From Methylococcaceae bacterium (GTDB taxonomy: Bacteria; Pseudomonadota; Gammaproteobacteria; Methylococcales; Methylomonadaceae), in assembly GCA_030626845.1 (NCBI GenBank), contig DAOUTG010000010.1:1-46839 (forward strand): a DNA stretch of 46,839 nt, given 5' to 3'. The position numbers were made by a program, and so were the translations under genes. The notes below the pieces were generated by a model. It was not told the origin of the DNA, did no database searches, and saw only the letters and a program-made list of their open reading frames with translations. Of the stretch, positions 7,610-18,057 are shown piece by piece; position 1 is the first letter of the stretch; every line of letters starts with the position of its first letter.

Positions 7610-9670
7610 CTAATCATTTAATTCTTTTTTTAATAAGACATAAAGTTTACTGGTGATGATCTCACGGTCATGCAACCCTTTCAAAGTATCATGTTGTGCT
7701 GTATGTAAAAAAACGGTGACAGAGCGTGCATTTAAGTCATCAAGGAGTCCTCGATTAGAGCTAATTTCTTTTTCCATTTGCTCTATTGATTTAGATTTTA
7801 GTGTTTGATATATAGAAATAACACGATCAAATGCGTTGGAATCGCCAAAAATCTCTACTAAAGGAGAATTTTGTAATTCTGCCATTTCATTTAATACTAT
7901 ATTAATCAGTCTATATTGTGTTTGGTAGTATAAATAAAGTTCTTGAGGTTGCTCAGTTTTTTCTCGTCCTAACCAATTCATTAAACAACTACACCATGAA
8001 ACAAGATAAGTATTAAGTGAAGCTATTTTAGGTTGATCTTGTTCAATCCGTTCTGTTTGGGTTTCTAAAATAATCAGATTTTTTTTATAAATATTTTCAT
8101 TAATTTCATCATGCTGAAACATCCGTTTTAATTCTCTTTTTTGAATCCCTAAAGTATAAATCTGCAAGATATTTTCAACCACATGGCTTGCATCTATTGC
8201 TTGTTGTTGACATTGTTTACAGGCTTGCTGATAAAGGTGTAGATACTCATCGGTAAAGCGTTCATATTGCTGCTGATTGATTTGATGATGCTCATGAAAG
8301 CCTTTAATTTTGGAAACTAAATCATGATAAATGAGCGCCTTACTCTTATAATAACTCAGTTGTTCATGAGGCATCAAGACATCAATTTTTAAGCGACGAA
8401 TCACAGCACCAATGGTCGTTGCTTTAATTAATAATGAAAAATAAATGCAACCAATGGTAATGGCAGTAATAAATTCTTTAATTGAAAAATCATACGACCA
8501 ATTGGGAAGACTTAAATCATCGGGAATTAATAAGACCATAATCACGGCAATTGCCCCCCGTAAACTTCCCCAGGATAATAATTTTTGCCAATTATTAGGA
8601 ATATTTTTTTCAGATTTTATACGATTAGCAAGACTGACTGAAACATAAATTGAGACGGCTCTAGCCAGGGCGACTACTAAAATAGCGACCAAAATAGGCA
8701 ACAAGGTAACATTTAATGAAATGGAGAGCCTTGCAAAAAGTAGCCCCATTAATATAAAAACCAATGAATTAGCTAAAAAAGCAAAATAGCCCCAAAATTT
8801 TCCCATATACGCTTCAACACCCGCCGACATTTTAAAACGTCCGTGATTACCTATAACTAATGAAGCAACAAGGGTGGCAATAATGGAAGAAATATGAATC
8901 TCTTGTCCGCTAATTGTCCATTTTCCTGACATTAATTCGGCTAATAGAAAAGTAAAATGCGCCACTAATAACGTCAAGGTTATTTCTAAATCTTGATGCC
9001 CTTTGACCCATTCAATCAACTTTGAAAACAAAAAACCCATAAGCAAACCAAAAACAAGTCCGCCAAATATCATGGTGAAAAATGAAATGATACCGCTGAT
9101 AACCGTTGAATAACCATGATAACCCTGCAGCATAATTTCTAGAAAGACTAAAAATATAGCAAATGCTGTACCGTCATTAAAGAGACTTTCGCCTTCAAAA
9201 ATAAGGGTTAATCGTTTGGGTGCGCCATATTCTTTAAATAGGGCTAATACAGCAACAGGATCTGTTGCAGAAATAATAGCTCCAAATAATAAAGTCACTA
9301 ACAAAGGAATATCAAAACCTAAAAGCTTAAATACCCAATGCCCTACATAACCAATAAAAAAAGTAGACACTAATAAGCCAACAATGGCTAATAGACTAAT
9401 AACAAATTTGTTTTCTTGAATATTACGAATCTTGATGTTGTAGGCAGATTCAAAAATAAGCACAGGTAAAAATACAAAAAATAATAACTCAGGCGTTAAC
9501 TGGAAACTAGTCACAAAAGAAAAAGTTTCAATTTCTGATAAAGGAACTAAACAAGAGCCAGCTATAACCAGCAATACGCTGTAGGGAATTTTGGTCTTTA
9601 AAGCGAGAATGTTAATTCCAAGCGAAAGTAACATTAAAGTAAAGATGGACAAATAAACATCAAGTTCCAT
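7610..9670 (-). CDS. CPA1-family Na+(K+)/H+ antiporter with long cytoplasmic tail
   Basis: 686 residues. The first ~430 residues form about 12 hydrophobic helices and contain the CPA1 signatures GAIISATDPVAVLALF and EGESLFNDGTAF, where the Asp residues of TDP and FND are the ion-binding region. The remaining ~250 residues are hydrophilic and helical, probably a cytoplasmic regulatory domain; no CNMP or TrkA domain is recognisable in it. The role is proton-coupled monovalent cation exchange for pH and salt homeostasis. A second CPA1 antiporter lies at 14572-17025 but ends in a cyclic-nucleotide-binding domain. The gene starts divergently from lplT with 147 bp between. Substrate (Na+ or K+) cannot be told from sequence. 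Confidence 0.92.
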   Translation of the reverse strand: MELDVYLSIFTLMLLSLGINILALKTKIPYSVLLVIAGSCLVPLSEIETFSFVTSFQLTPELLFFVFLPVLIFESAYNIKIRNIQENKFVISLLAIVGLLVSTFFIGYVGHWVFKLLGFDIPLLVTLLFGAIISATDPVAVLALFKEYGAPKRLTLIFEGESLFNDGTAFAIFLVFLEIMLQGYHGYSTVISGIISFFTMIFGGLVFGLLMGFLFSKLIEWVKGHQDLEITLTLLVAHFTFLLAELMSGKWTISGQEIHISSIIATLVASLVIGNHGRFKMSAGVEAYMGKFWGYFAFLANSLVFILMGLLFARLSISLNVTLLPILVAILVVALARAVSIYVSVSLANRIKSEKNIPNNWQKLLSWGSLRGAIAVIMVLLIPDDLSLPNWSYDFSIKEFITAITIGCIYFSLLIKATTIGAVIRRLKIDVLMPHEQLSYYKSKALIYHDLVSKIKGFHEHHQINQQQYERFTDEYLHLYQQACKQCQQQAIDASHVVENILQIYTLGIQKRELKRMFQHDEINENIYKKNLIILETQTERIEQDQPKIASLNTYLVSWCSCLMNWLGREKTEQPQELYLYYQTQYRLINIVLNEMAELQNSPLVEIFGDSNAFDRVISIYQTLKSKSIEQMEKEISSNRGLLDDLNARSVTVFLHTAQHDTLKGLHDREIITSKLYVLLKKELND

Positions 9671-9817
9671 TAATTATTCCTATTAATATTTTAAAAAGGC
9701 TTTTATGATTATAGAGTCGTCTTCCCAGCGGCTCACACTAACTAAATTATGAATAATTACGTTTTTGACAAAAAATAGATTATATTGTAACCAATTACTA
9801 CAAAGCGAATTAAATTT

Positions 9818-10990
9818 ATGAACAAACAAATCTATCCTTTATTGATTGCTCAATTTTTATCCGCCTTTGCTGATAATGCAATTTTATTTACCGTGATTGC
9901 TCTAGTTATGCAATCACAGACATTAGCAACTTGGTATATTCCAGCACTTCAAAGTGTTTTTTTAGTCGCTTTTGTTATTCTTGCCCCTTGGGTAGGCGCA
10001 TTTGCTGATAATTATGCGAAACCTAAAGTATTAATTATTGCTAATTTGATTAAAGCTACAGGCACATTACTGTTGCTATTTAATATTGAACCTTTAATTG
10101 CCTATTGTATTGTGGGTGTAGGTGCTGCACTTTATAGTCCAGCCAAATACGGTATTTTACCAGAAATTGCAGGTCATGAGTTATTAGTAAAAGCGAATAG
10201 CTGGATTGAAGGCTCAACTATTTTTGCGATTTTATTAGGGATGGTTGTTGGTGCAAAAGTAGCTGATTACTCCATTCAATGGGCATTGATAGGCACAGTT
10301 ATTTTATTTTTATTATCTGCGGCAATTACTTTATTACTGCCCTCAAAAGTTTCTAAAAGAGAAGCATCAGGTTCAAAAATTATCCAATTTGGACAACAAG
10401 TGGGCACTTTTTTTGATACGACACGTTCACGTTTTGCGGTATTGAGTGCCTCATTATTTTGGGCGGCTGCGGCGACTGTACGTGTCATTTTAATTGCTTG
10501 GGCACCTTTAATTTTAATGACTAAAAATGCCAGCGAAATTGCCGAACTCACCTTATTTTTAGCGATTGGTATTATTGTAGGTTCAGCCGTTGTCCCAAAA
10601 CTTATCCCTTTAGAACAATTACGCCGTGCCAGAATACCCGCCTATTTAATGGGAATTTTTATTATCGGCTTAAGTTTTATGGAGACTGTCTGGGGCGCGA
10701 GAGCCTTATTACTTTTAATTGGTATTACCGGTGGATTATTTATTGTACCGATTAATGCGGCTTTACAAGAAATTGGACAGCAAAGTATTGGCAGTGGCGG
10801 CGCAGTTGCTCTACAAAACTTTTTCCAAAACGTAGCCATGTTATTAGCCGTAGGCACTTACACTTATACAACCACTTTACAGGTTAGCCCTGTTAGTGCC
10901 ATGTTAACCTTAGGCGGATTAGTCTTTAGTGCCACTTTTATCATCTCCTTACGCTTACCTAAAAATAAACTGGAAACAGATAACCCATAA
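9818..10990 (+). CDS. lplT: Lysophospholipid transporter LplT (MFS)
   Basis: 390 residues with 12 predicted transmembrane helices. The N-terminus (FLSAFADNAILFTVIAL) and the region GAALYSPAKYGILPEI match the LplT branch of the major facilitator superfamily, which flips lysophospholipids across the inner membrane for re-acylation. In enterobacteria lplT is paired with the acyltransferase gene aas; here it is followed after 17 bp by an mtaD-like deaminase instead. The two plus-strand genes probably form an operon ending in the terminator at 12396-12436. The family call rests on recalled sequence; a generic MFS permease is the alternative. Confidence 0.88.
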   Translation: MNKQIYPLLIAQFLSAFADNAILFTVIALVMQSQTLATWYIPALQSVFLVAFVILAPWVGAFADNYAKPKVLIIANLIKATGTLLLLFNIEPLIAYCIVGVGAALYSPAKYGILPEIAGHELLVKANSWIEGSTIFAILLGMVVGAKVADYSIQWALIGTVILFLLSAAITLLLPSKVSKREASGSKIIQFGQQVGTFFDTTRSRFAVLSASLFWAAAATVRVILIAWAPLILMTKNASEIAELTLFLAIGIIVGSAVVPKLIPLEQLRRARIPAYLMGIFIIGLSFMETVWGARALLLLIGITGGLFIVPINAALQEIGQQSIGSGGAVALQNFFQNVAMLLAVGTYTYTTTLQVSPVSAMLTLGGLVFSATFIISLRLPKNKLETDNP

Positions 10991-11007
10991 ACTTATAGTT
11001 AAAAATT

Positions 11008-12327
11008 ATGATAGATGTTGATACGCTTATTCATGCACGTTGGATAATTCCTGTTATTCCTCATTCGACTACTTTAGAACATCATTGTTTAGTGGTTGAT
11101 AAAGGACGAATTATTGATTTATTACCTATTCAGAATGCAGAGCAAAAATATACAGGAAAAATCGTAGAAAAACTTGAAAATCACGCGCTAATCCCAGGAC
11201 TCATTAATAGCCATACTCATGTACCGATGAATTTAATGCGGGGAATTGCCGATGACTTACCCTTAATGGAATGGCTAGAAAAACATATTTGGCCACTAGA
11301 ACAAAAATGGATGAGTGAAGAATTTGTTAGAGATGGCACAGATTTGGCCATTGCAGAAATGTTACGGGGCGGTACAACCTGTTTTAACGATATGTATTTT
11401 TTTCCAGAAGTTACTGCTCACCAAGCGATAAAACATGGTATTCGCGCTAAAGTAGGGTTAATTTTAATTGATTTCCCCAGTGCATGGGCTGAAAATAGTG
11501 ACATGTATTTAGAAAAAGGACTCGCATTACATCAATCACTCTTAGATCAACCGTTAGTAAGTACTGCATTTGCTCCACACGCGCCTTATACCGTTTCCGA
11601 TGACCCTTTAAAAAAAATACGCATTTTTGCAGATCAATTAAATATTCCTATTCACATGCACGTGCATGAAACTGAATTTGAAGTGCATCAACAACAGCAA
11701 CAAACCTCACAAACCCCTTTAGAACGCTTAGATAAACTGGGTTTATTAACCCCTTCCTTTATCGCGGTTCACATGACGCAGTTCTCTGATAAAGAAATTG
11801 CTCATTATGCAACCACAGGCGCGCATATTGTTCATTGTCCCGAATCAAATTTAAAATTAGGTAGTGGTTTTTGTCCTATTAGTTTAGCACTAGCCGCAGG
11901 AATTAATGTTGCGCTAGGGACAGATGGGGCAGCAAGTAATAATGATTTAGACATGTTTGGAGAAATGCGAACTGCCGCCTTATTAGCAAAAGGGGTTACA
12001 GGCAATGCGAGTAGCATTCCTGCAATGACGGCTTTAAAAATGGCGACATTAAACGGAGCAAAAGCATTAGGGTTAGAAAATGAAACAGGTTCATTATCTA
12101 TTGGTAAAGCGGCAGATGTGGTGGCAATTAATTTAGATGAGCTAGAAACCCAACCTTTGTATGATGTAGTTTCACACATTGTTTATGCTTGTTCACGACA
12201 ACAAGTCACTGATGTCTGGGTCGCAGGTAAACAATTATTAAAACAACGTCAATTAACCACTTTGGATGTTGTGGAATTAAAAGCTAAATTACCTAAATGG
12301 CAACAAAGATTAGCGGCTTTTAATTAA
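11008..12327 (+). CDS. mtaD: 5-methylthioadenosine/S-adenosylhomocysteine deaminase (TRZ/ATZ amidohydrolase)
   Basis: 439 residues of the metal-dependent amidohydrolase superfamily. Metal-binding and catalytic signatures occur in the right order: SHTHVPMNLMRG (HxH), APHAPYTVSDD, HMHVHETEFE (His and Glu), VHCPESN and LGTDGAASNN (Asp). The family deaminates 5'-methylthioadenosine, S-adenosylhomocysteine or related purines to inosine derivatives in the cytoplasm. This would suit a methylotroph with heavy SAM-dependent methylation, but the substrate cannot be read from sequence. It is 17 bp behind lplT and probably co-transcribed, with no obvious functional link. Chlorohydrolase-type relatives (AtzA/TrzN) are the alternative label. 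Confidence 0.88.
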   Translation: MIDVDTLIHARWIIPVIPHSTTLEHHCLVVDKGRIIDLLPIQNAEQKYTGKIVEKLENHALIPGLINSHTHVPMNLMRGIADDLPLMEWLEKHIWPLEQKWMSEEFVRDGTDLAIAEMLRGGTTCFNDMYFFPEVTAHQAIKHGIRAKVGLILIDFPSAWAENSDMYLEKGLALHQSLLDQPLVSTAFAPHAPYTVSDDPLKKIRIFADQLNIPIHMHVHETEFEVHQQQQQTSQTPLERLDKLGLLTPSFIAVHMTQFSDKEIAHYATTGAHIVHCPESNLKLGSGFCPISLALAAGINVALGTDGAASNNDLDMFGEMRTAALLAKGVTGNASSIPAMTALKMATLNGAKALGLENETGSLSIGKAADVVAINLDELETQPLYDVVSHIVYACSRQQVTDVWVAGKQLLKQRQLTTLDVVELKAKLPKWQQRLAAFN

Positions 12328-12395
12328 AAATGATTACTGTACATTAATATTTGCACCCTCTTTAAAATTGTAGTTCCAAAGTATTTTTTTAACAT

Positions 12396-12436
12396 AAAAA
12401 ACCCTAGCCAATAAAATTGAACTAGGGTTCTTTTTA
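12396..12436. terminator. Bidirectional terminator between mtaD and xoxF
   Basis: Stem AACCCTAG (12400-12407) and CTAGGGTT (12422-12429), flanked by A-rich sequence on the left and a T run on the right, so it can work in both directions between convergent genes. Confidence 0.85.
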
Positions 12437-12457
12437 ACTTTTTAAAAGGCTAAGGCA

Positions 12458-14314
12458 TTATTTACTAGGTAATGCGAATACGGTGAAAGTACCGCCTAAT
12501 TTAGTATAAGAACTTAAGCTTCTATAAGCACCTACTGCACCTAAGCCTTCTGTATTAGACGCATCAGTACCATCATCAATACCTGCTGCGATACCAATAC
12601 CTGCCCAACCACCAATACCTGACAACACGCCAACATATTGTTTGCCCTCATAAGACCAAGTATTTACGTTACCAATGATGCCAGATGGGGTTTTGAATTT
12701 ATATAATTCTTTACCTGTTTTCGCATCAACGGCTTTTAAATAACCTTCTAATGTACCGTAAAAAACAACGCCGCCTGCGGTTGCAAGCGAACCAGACCAA
12801 ACAGAGAATGTTTCTTTGTTAGACCATTTGATTTCGCCTGTTTTTGCATCAAAGGCAGTAAACTGACCTAAGTTAGTTGACTCATCTTTTTTACCTGTCA
12901 TCACGTCAGCGCCTGCTGGCATCATGGTAAGTGTTGCCCCTACATAAGGCTGACCTGCTGTGTATGAGACTTCAAAAGGTTCATAATCCATACACAAGTG
13001 ATTACCTGAAATATAGAACAAACCTGTTTGAGGTGAGTAAGAAACAGGCTGTTGGTTTTTAGACCCTAATGCTGCAGGACATACACCTACAGTATTTTCG
13101 TCTTCGCCATTTTGCTCGGTACTATATTCAGAAACAACTTGTGGACGACCTGATTTCATGTCAACGTGCGTTGCCCAGTTAACAGATTTATCAAACTTCT
13201 CAGCAACAAGTAGCTCCCCTGTTTCACGATCTAAAGTGTAGCCAAAACCATTACGATCAAAATGCACTAATGTTTTATGCATTTTACCTTTTACTTCTTG
13301 ATCGACTAAGACGGTTTCGTTGATCCCATCAAAATCCCACTCATCATGCGGTGTCATTTGGTAAACCCATTTGACTTCACCTGTATCGGCATCACGCGCC
13401 CATAAAGACATAGACCATTTATTATCTCCTGGACGTTGAACAGGATTCCAAGTTGATGGATTACCTGATCCATAATAAATCAAGTTTAATTTAGGATCGT
13501 AAGAATACCAACCCCACGTTGTTCCGCCACCAATTTTCCATTGGTCGCCTTCCCAAGTGCTAAGACTTGAATTTTCGCCAACAGGTTGGACTTTACCGTC
13601 TTTCCAAGCGGTGGTTTTTTTAGGATCAATTAAAGTATCGCCATCAGGTCCCATACTGTAACCTTTCCAGTCTAACTCGCCTGTTTTGATGTTGTAAGCG
13701 GCTAAGAATCCACGAACACCAAATTCACCCCCCGAAATACCAGTGATAACTTTATCTTTAACAACGATAGGGGCTTGTGTGTTAGTCATCCCTAATTTAG
13801 GATCACCGTTTTGAACACTCCAAATACGTTTACCTGTTTTAGCATCTAGCGCAGTTAAAACAGTATCAGATTGTTGTAAAAATATTTTGCCATCGCCATA
13901 AGCTAGACCACGGTTAACGGTATCGCAACACATGACAGGAATAGTAACATCTGCATCTTGTGAAGGCGTAAATTCCCAAATAACAGATTGCGTTTTTTGG
14001 TCAAGTGCGTAAACCGTATTAGGGAAAGGCGTGTGGATGTAGATAATATCATCAATGACTAAAGGACCGCCTTCATGACCCCGTAATACACCCGTTGAAA
14101 ATGACCAGGCAGGTTGTAAAGTTTTAACGTTATCTGTATTAATTTCATCAAGTTTACTATAACGTGTTCCTGCATAATCTCCTCCCCAAGTTGCCCAGTT
14201 TGCAGGGTTTGATGTTAATTTTTCAACATCCTTATTTGCAGATGAGATAGTAGGTATAGCAAGGGCTACTGCGACCGTTGATGCAAATAGTAAGCTTTTT
14301 AAAGGCTTCTTCAT
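12458..14314 (-). CDS. xoxF: Lanthanide-dependent PQQ methanol dehydrogenase XoxF
   Basis: 618 residues with a Sec signal peptide (residues 1-26, cleavage after SSA). It is a periplasmic quinoprotein that oxidises methanol, passing electrons to a cytochrome c. The eight-bladed propeller motifs (AxDAKTGKxxW) recur through the chain. The vicinal disulfide pair Cys129-Cys130 (VMCCDTV) is present. The active site reads [12 protein letters not shown]: Asp327 is the catalytic base, and Asp329, two residues on, is the extra Asp that marks XoxF and coordinates the lanthanide; MxaF enzymes usually have Ala there. The ribosome site is strong (AGGAGA). The partner genes xoxG (cytochrome) and xoxJ are not adjacent, and the gene ends at a terminator, so it stands alone. 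The residue pattern is seen directly; lanthanide use follows from family knowledge. Confidence 0.96.
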   Translation of the reverse strand: MKKPLKSLLFASTVAVALAIPTISSANKDVEKLTSNPANWATWGGDYAGTRYSKLDEINTDNVKTLQPAWSFSTGVLRGHEGGPLVIDDIIYIHTPFPNTVYALDQKTQSVIWEFTPSQDADVTIPVMCCDTVNRGLAYGDGKIFLQQSDTVLTALDAKTGKRIWSVQNGDPKLGMTNTQAPIVVKDKVITGISGGEFGVRGFLAAYNIKTGELDWKGYSMGPDGDTLIDPKKTTAWKDGKVQPVGENSSLSTWEGDQWKIGGGTTWGWYSYDPKLNLIYYGSGNPSTWNPVQRPGDNKWSMSLWARDADTGEVKWVYQMTPHDEWDFDGINETVLVDQEVKGKMHKTLVHFDRNGFGYTLDRETGELLVAEKFDKSVNWATHVDMKSGRPQVVSEYSTEQNGEDENTVGVCPAALGSKNQQPVSYSPQTGLFYISGNHLCMDYEPFEVSYTAGQPYVGATLTMMPAGADVMTGKKDESTNLGQFTAFDAKTGEIKWSNKETFSVWSGSLATAGGVVFYGTLEGYLKAVDAKTGKELYKFKTPSGIIGNVNTWSYEGKQYVGVLSGIGGWAGIGIAAGIDDGTDASNTEGLGAVGAYRSLSSYTKLGGTFTVFALPSK

Positions 14315-14571
14315 TATATTTTTCTCCTAGTATTCTGTTAATTAGGCAGACTACGATTTATTTTTTTTAAGACTAATATTAGTTTTAAAGCTTTATTTGG
14401 AACGATTCTTATTATTTTGAAATAATCTAAATATTTAGTTCCAAGTGGTGTAAATTGAATGATTTTGTCTTAAAAGTCAACTTTTAAAGGGCTTTGTGAT
14501 TAAAGACTTTGTGACTTTATCTAAAAATATTAAGCTATTGTGATGTATTTTCTATTAAAAAAGTGATTTTT
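14315..14571. promoter_or_regulatory. Divergent promoter region of xoxF and the cNMP antiporter
   Basis: About 257 bp of A/T-rich sequence between two divergent genes. It contains a perfect 12-bp palindrome, ACTAATATTAGT (14372-14383), and an inverted pair TTGGAAC / GTTCCAA about 40 bp apart. Either could be an operator. No convincing -35/-10 pair can be assigned. Confidence 0.35.
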
Positions 14572-17025
14572 ATGCCTATTTCAGAAGTTTTGTTAATTAC
14601 CTTCACTTTACTATTAACTGCGATGATTGCCGCAAACTTATGCAGACATATTGCTATCCCTTATACGGTGGTTTTGGTTCTTTTGGGAATCGGTATTAAT
14701 TTAGCAGAACAATTTTTACTTGTTGCCAACCATTTACAACAATTTCATTTAACCCCTGATGTGGTTTTATTTATTTTTTTACCTGCACTTATTTTTGAAT
14801 CGGCTTTAAGTCTTGATGCACGTGCTTTACTTAAAAACTTAATTGCCATTATTATCCTCGCTATTCCTGGGATGTTGATTTCAGCTCTTTTAGTAGGTTT
14901 AGGGCTAAATTGGTCAATGAATATTAATTTAATTGTTGCTTTAATTTTCGGTGCTTTAATTTCAGCAACCGACCCTGTTGCCGTAGTTGCTATTTTTAAA
15001 GAATTAGGCGTTTCTAAACGCTTAATGATTTTAGTTGAAGGTGAATCTTTATTTAATGATGCCACTGCGATTGTTTTATTTAATATTATGTTGAGCTTTG
15101 TGGTAGCAGGTGAAATGTTACCCTCAGATATTTTGCCTGCGATAACTCAATTTTTAACGGTTTTTTTGGGTGGAATTGTTGTAGGTTCAATCATTGGTTT
15201 GATCATGAGTGAATTAATGGTACGTTTATATGATGGCGATCAGGGCGTTCCTGTGATTTTATCAATGGTCATGGCTTATTTTAGCTTCATTCTTGCAGAA
15301 CATTATTTCCATGTTTCAGGGGTTATGGCGGTATTGACTGCTGCCATTTGTTTAAATGCAACCAGTTTAATACGGCTTTCACATAACACCATTCGCATGG
15401 TTCGTGATAGTTGGGAAATCATTGTTTTAACCTGTAACTCTTTATTATTTATTTTAATTGGGCTTTCGGTTGATATTTTTACCCTTTTAAGTCACTGGAA
15501 TTTGATTTTATGGGCGGTGATTGCCGTTGCTATGGCCAGAGCTTTTAGTGTTTATTTATTAACGCCTTTAACCACTTATGTTTTTAATTTACCCAAAATA
15601 AGTTTAGGTGAAAGACATATTATGTGGTGGGGTGGCTTAAAAGGGGGATTAGCCATTGCAGTGGTTTTATCTATTCCTGATAGCTTACCTGAAAAACAAT
15701 TATTAATTGAACTAACCTTAGGGGTTGTCTTAGTGAGTTTATTATTGAATGCCTCGACGATTAAAATCCTTATCCATTGGTTAAAACTGGATCATTTATC
15801 GTCTGAGGAAGAAGCTGAATTAGAACAAAATAGGCAACAAATTAAAATCTCAGTTAATCATGTACTTAATAATTTTTCTAAAAAGCATCTATTAGGCGAT
15901 CAATTACATGCCTCAGTTCAAATGGCAATTGCCACTAATTTAAAAGAAAAACCGATTAAGCTTTCGCCAGACCAACGCTTGGAACAAGTGCATTTACAAA
16001 CATTGCAGGCAGAAAAAGAAGAATTAGCGTTTTTACATGAAATAGGTTTGATTAATTATTACACTTTTATTAGTTTTATAGAAGTACTAAAAAATGATAA
16101 AGAACGTAATGCTCAAATAGCTTTTAGCATAAAATTTGTTAGGCCTAAAAAAAATTTTCTAACGCGTATTGAGACGACAATTCTTCAATTTTTAGGTCAT
16201 TATGACCGGTTATTGGTTTGGTTAATGAAATACCAAAACTTACGTTTTTCTAATCGTATACAATATGATATTGCAGGAATTTTAATGGCTCATAATGCGT
16301 TAAAAGCAATTGAATCTTGTGATTTTAAACTTAGTGATGAAAAATTAAGCACAGTTAAAAAACTTTATAAATCACGATTATCCCGACGACAAAAACGTTT
16401 AAAAGATTTTAGTGCGCTTTATCCTGAATTTTATCAAAGTTATGAATATTTATTATTTCAACAAGTGGCGTTAATTTATGCTTTGAAGCAGTTAGAGACT
16501 AATTTTGAAGCGGCTAAAATAAGTAGCAAAGTTTATAATCAATTACGAAAAAAATTGCATTATGCACTTAAACAATTACCAAAAATAAAAACAGTTATTT
16601 CATCAAAACGTAAACACCAATGGATGAGTAAAGCCCCTCTTTTTGCAGGTTTACCACAAAAAATGTTGGAAACACTGGCTCAAAAAACAGAGTATGTTAA
16701 TTTTTTGCCTGATGATATTGTTTTCAACGAACATGATAAAGGTCATTCCTTGTACATATTAGTCAATGGTCATGTTGATGTTTATAAAGAAAATGAGGCA
16801 GGTGAAGTGATTCATCTTATAGAGCTACATGAAGGTAGTTTTATTGGTGAACATGCATTGCTAATGAATTCTAGGCGGTCAGCTACGATTAAAGCAAAAA
16901 CCTACGTTACGCTTTTAAGACTGACTGCGGCAGAAGTTTTAAAAATGTCTAAAACTGCCCCTGAGTTAGAAATACGTTTGCGTGAAGTTGATTTACAACG
17001 GCAGGTTACTAATTTAAAACAATGA
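14572..17025 (+). CDS. CPA1-family Na+/H+ antiporter with C-terminal cyclic-nucleotide-binding domain
   Basis: About 817 residues from the ATG at 14572 (a GTG at 14563 is in frame). The membrane part (residues ~1-420) carries GALISATDPVAVVAIF and EGESLFNDATAIVLF, the CPA1 ion-path motifs. A ~250-residue helical linker follows. Residues ~680-805 form a CNMP-type beta-barrel: PLFAGLPQKMLETLA, then GHSLYILVNGHVDVYKE, GSFIGEHALLMNSRRSATIKA. The RRSATI segment matches the phosphate-binding cassette position. This suggests gating by cAMP or a related nucleotide; nucleotide binding is inferred. It is followed after 49 bp by a cation diffusion facilitator on the same strand, so the two may form a cation homeostasis operon. 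It diverges from xoxF. Confidence 0.93.
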   Translation: MPISEVLLITFTLLLTAMIAANLCRHIAIPYTVVLVLLGIGINLAEQFLLVANHLQQFHLTPDVVLFIFLPALIFESALSLDARALLKNLIAIIILAIPGMLISALLVGLGLNWSMNINLIVALIFGALISATDPVAVVAIFKELGVSKRLMILVEGESLFNDATAIVLFNIMLSFVVAGEMLPSDILPAITQFLTVFLGGIVVGSIIGLIMSELMVRLYDGDQGVPVILSMVMAYFSFILAEHYFHVSGVMAVLTAAICLNATSLIRLSHNTIRMVRDSWEIIVLTCNSLLFILIGLSVDIFTLLSHWNLILWAVIAVAMARAFSVYLLTPLTTYVFNLPKISLGERHIMWWGGLKGGLAIAVVLSIPDSLPEKQLLIELTLGVVLVSLLLNASTIKILIHWLKLDHLSSEEEAELEQNRQQIKISVNHVLNNFSKKHLLGDQLHASVQMAIATNLKEKPIKLSPDQRLEQVHLQTLQAEKEELAFLHEIGLINYYTFISFIEVLKNDKERNAQIAFSIKFVRPKKNFLTRIETTILQFLGHYDRLLVWLMKYQNLRFSNRIQYDIAGILMAHNALKAIESCDFKLSDEKLSTVKKLYKSRLSRRQKRLKDFSALYPEFYQSYEYLLFQQVALIYALKQLETNFEAAKISSKVYNQLRKKLHYALKQLPKIKTVISSKRKHQWMSKAPLFAGLPQKMLETLAQKTEYVNFLPDDIVFNEHDKGHSLYILVNGHVDVYKENEAGEVIHLIELHEGSFIGEHALLMNSRRSATIKAKTYVTLLRLTAAEVLKMSKTAPELEIRLREVDLQRQVTNLKQ

Positions 17026-17074
17026 TACTTTATCACTTATCAAAAAAATTCATAAATCATTCAAGGATTAATAA

Positions 17075-17986
17075 ATGAGTCATTCATCAAAAAAGGTAAT
17101 TTATGCCGCTTTAATTGGTAATACATTGGTTTTTATTACTAAAATTATAGCCGCTCTTTTCACGGGTAGCTCGGCAATGTTATCAGAGGCTATTCATTCT
17201 GCTGTGGATACAGGCAACCAAATTTTACTATTGTATGGGCTAAAACAGGCTAAAAAACCAGCTAATAGGCAATTTCCATTTGGTCATGGAAAAGAAGTTT
17301 ATTTTTGGAGTTTTGTTGTCGCTATTTTGATTTTTGCGGTCGGAGCGGGTGTTTCTATTTACGAAGGCATCCATAGCTTACTTGTCCCTAGTGAAATTGA
17401 AAATATTTATCTCAATTATATTGTTTTAATGATTGCTATGGGTTTTGAGGGAGCGGCGTGGCATTATGCGTTTAGGGAGTTTACTCGCGCTAAAGGAAAA
17501 TGGGGTTATATTGAAGCGATTAAACGCACTAAAGACCCTTCTATTTTTATGGTGTTATTTGAAGATTCGGCTGCTATGTTAGGTTTAGCCATTGCTTTTT
17601 TAAGTCTTTTATTAGGACAAATCACCGGTAGTCTTTATTTTGATGGGATTGCTTCAATTTTAATTGGCTGTATTTTAGCAGGAACGGCTATTTGGTTAGC
17701 TTATGAAACCAAAGGCTTATTAATTGGTGAAAGTGCTAATCAAGAAACGATTGATAAAATTCGTGAATACGCCCAATCTTATCCCATTGTTGAGCATGTT
17801 AATGAAGTGTTAACTATGCACATGGGACCTGATTATGTGTTAGTTAATCTCAGTATTGATTTCGCTGATCGTACTGTTGTTGGTGATGTTGAAAAAACGA
17901 TTGCTAAAATTGATGCACAGTTAAAACAGCAGTTTCCTGAAATTAAACGTATTTTTATTGAAGCGGAATCAAAATCAATTGAATAA
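17075..17986 (+). CDS. Cation diffusion facilitator family transporter
   Basis: 303 residues with six predicted membrane helices and a C-terminal cytoplasmic domain. CDF signatures are visible: SAMLSEAIHSAVDTGNQ (helix 2 with the H-x3-D-type metal site), RQFPFGHGKEVYFWSF, and FEDSAAMLGL in helix 5. The C-terminal part (EHVNEVLTMHMGPDYVLVNL) is the usual metallochaperone-like dimer domain. It exports divalent metals (Zn, Fe, Mn or Co) against protons; the metal is not decidable here. The helix 5 site reads E-D-S rather than H-x3-D, which argues against a standard zinc ZitB-type exporter. A ribosome site (AAGGA) precedes the ATG. It probably shares a transcript with the antiporter upstream. Confidence 0.93.
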   Translation: MSHSSKKVIYAALIGNTLVFITKIIAALFTGSSAMLSEAIHSAVDTGNQILLLYGLKQAKKPANRQFPFGHGKEVYFWSFVVAILIFAVGAGVSIYEGIHSLLVPSEIENIYLNYIVLMIAMGFEGAAWHYAFREFTRAKGKWGYIEAIKRTKDPSIFMVLFEDSAAMLGLAIAFLSLLLGQITGSLYFDGIASILIGCILAGTAIWLAYETKGLLIGESANQETIDKIREYAQSYPIVEHVNEVLTMHMGPDYVLVNLSIDFADRTVVGDVEKTIAKIDAQLKQQFPEIKRIFIEAESKSIE

Positions 17987-18057
17987 AAAGTCGTCATCAT
18001 TATTTCTTTTACATTATAGAGGTGCATAATACTTACACCTCTACAAAATAACGGGAG

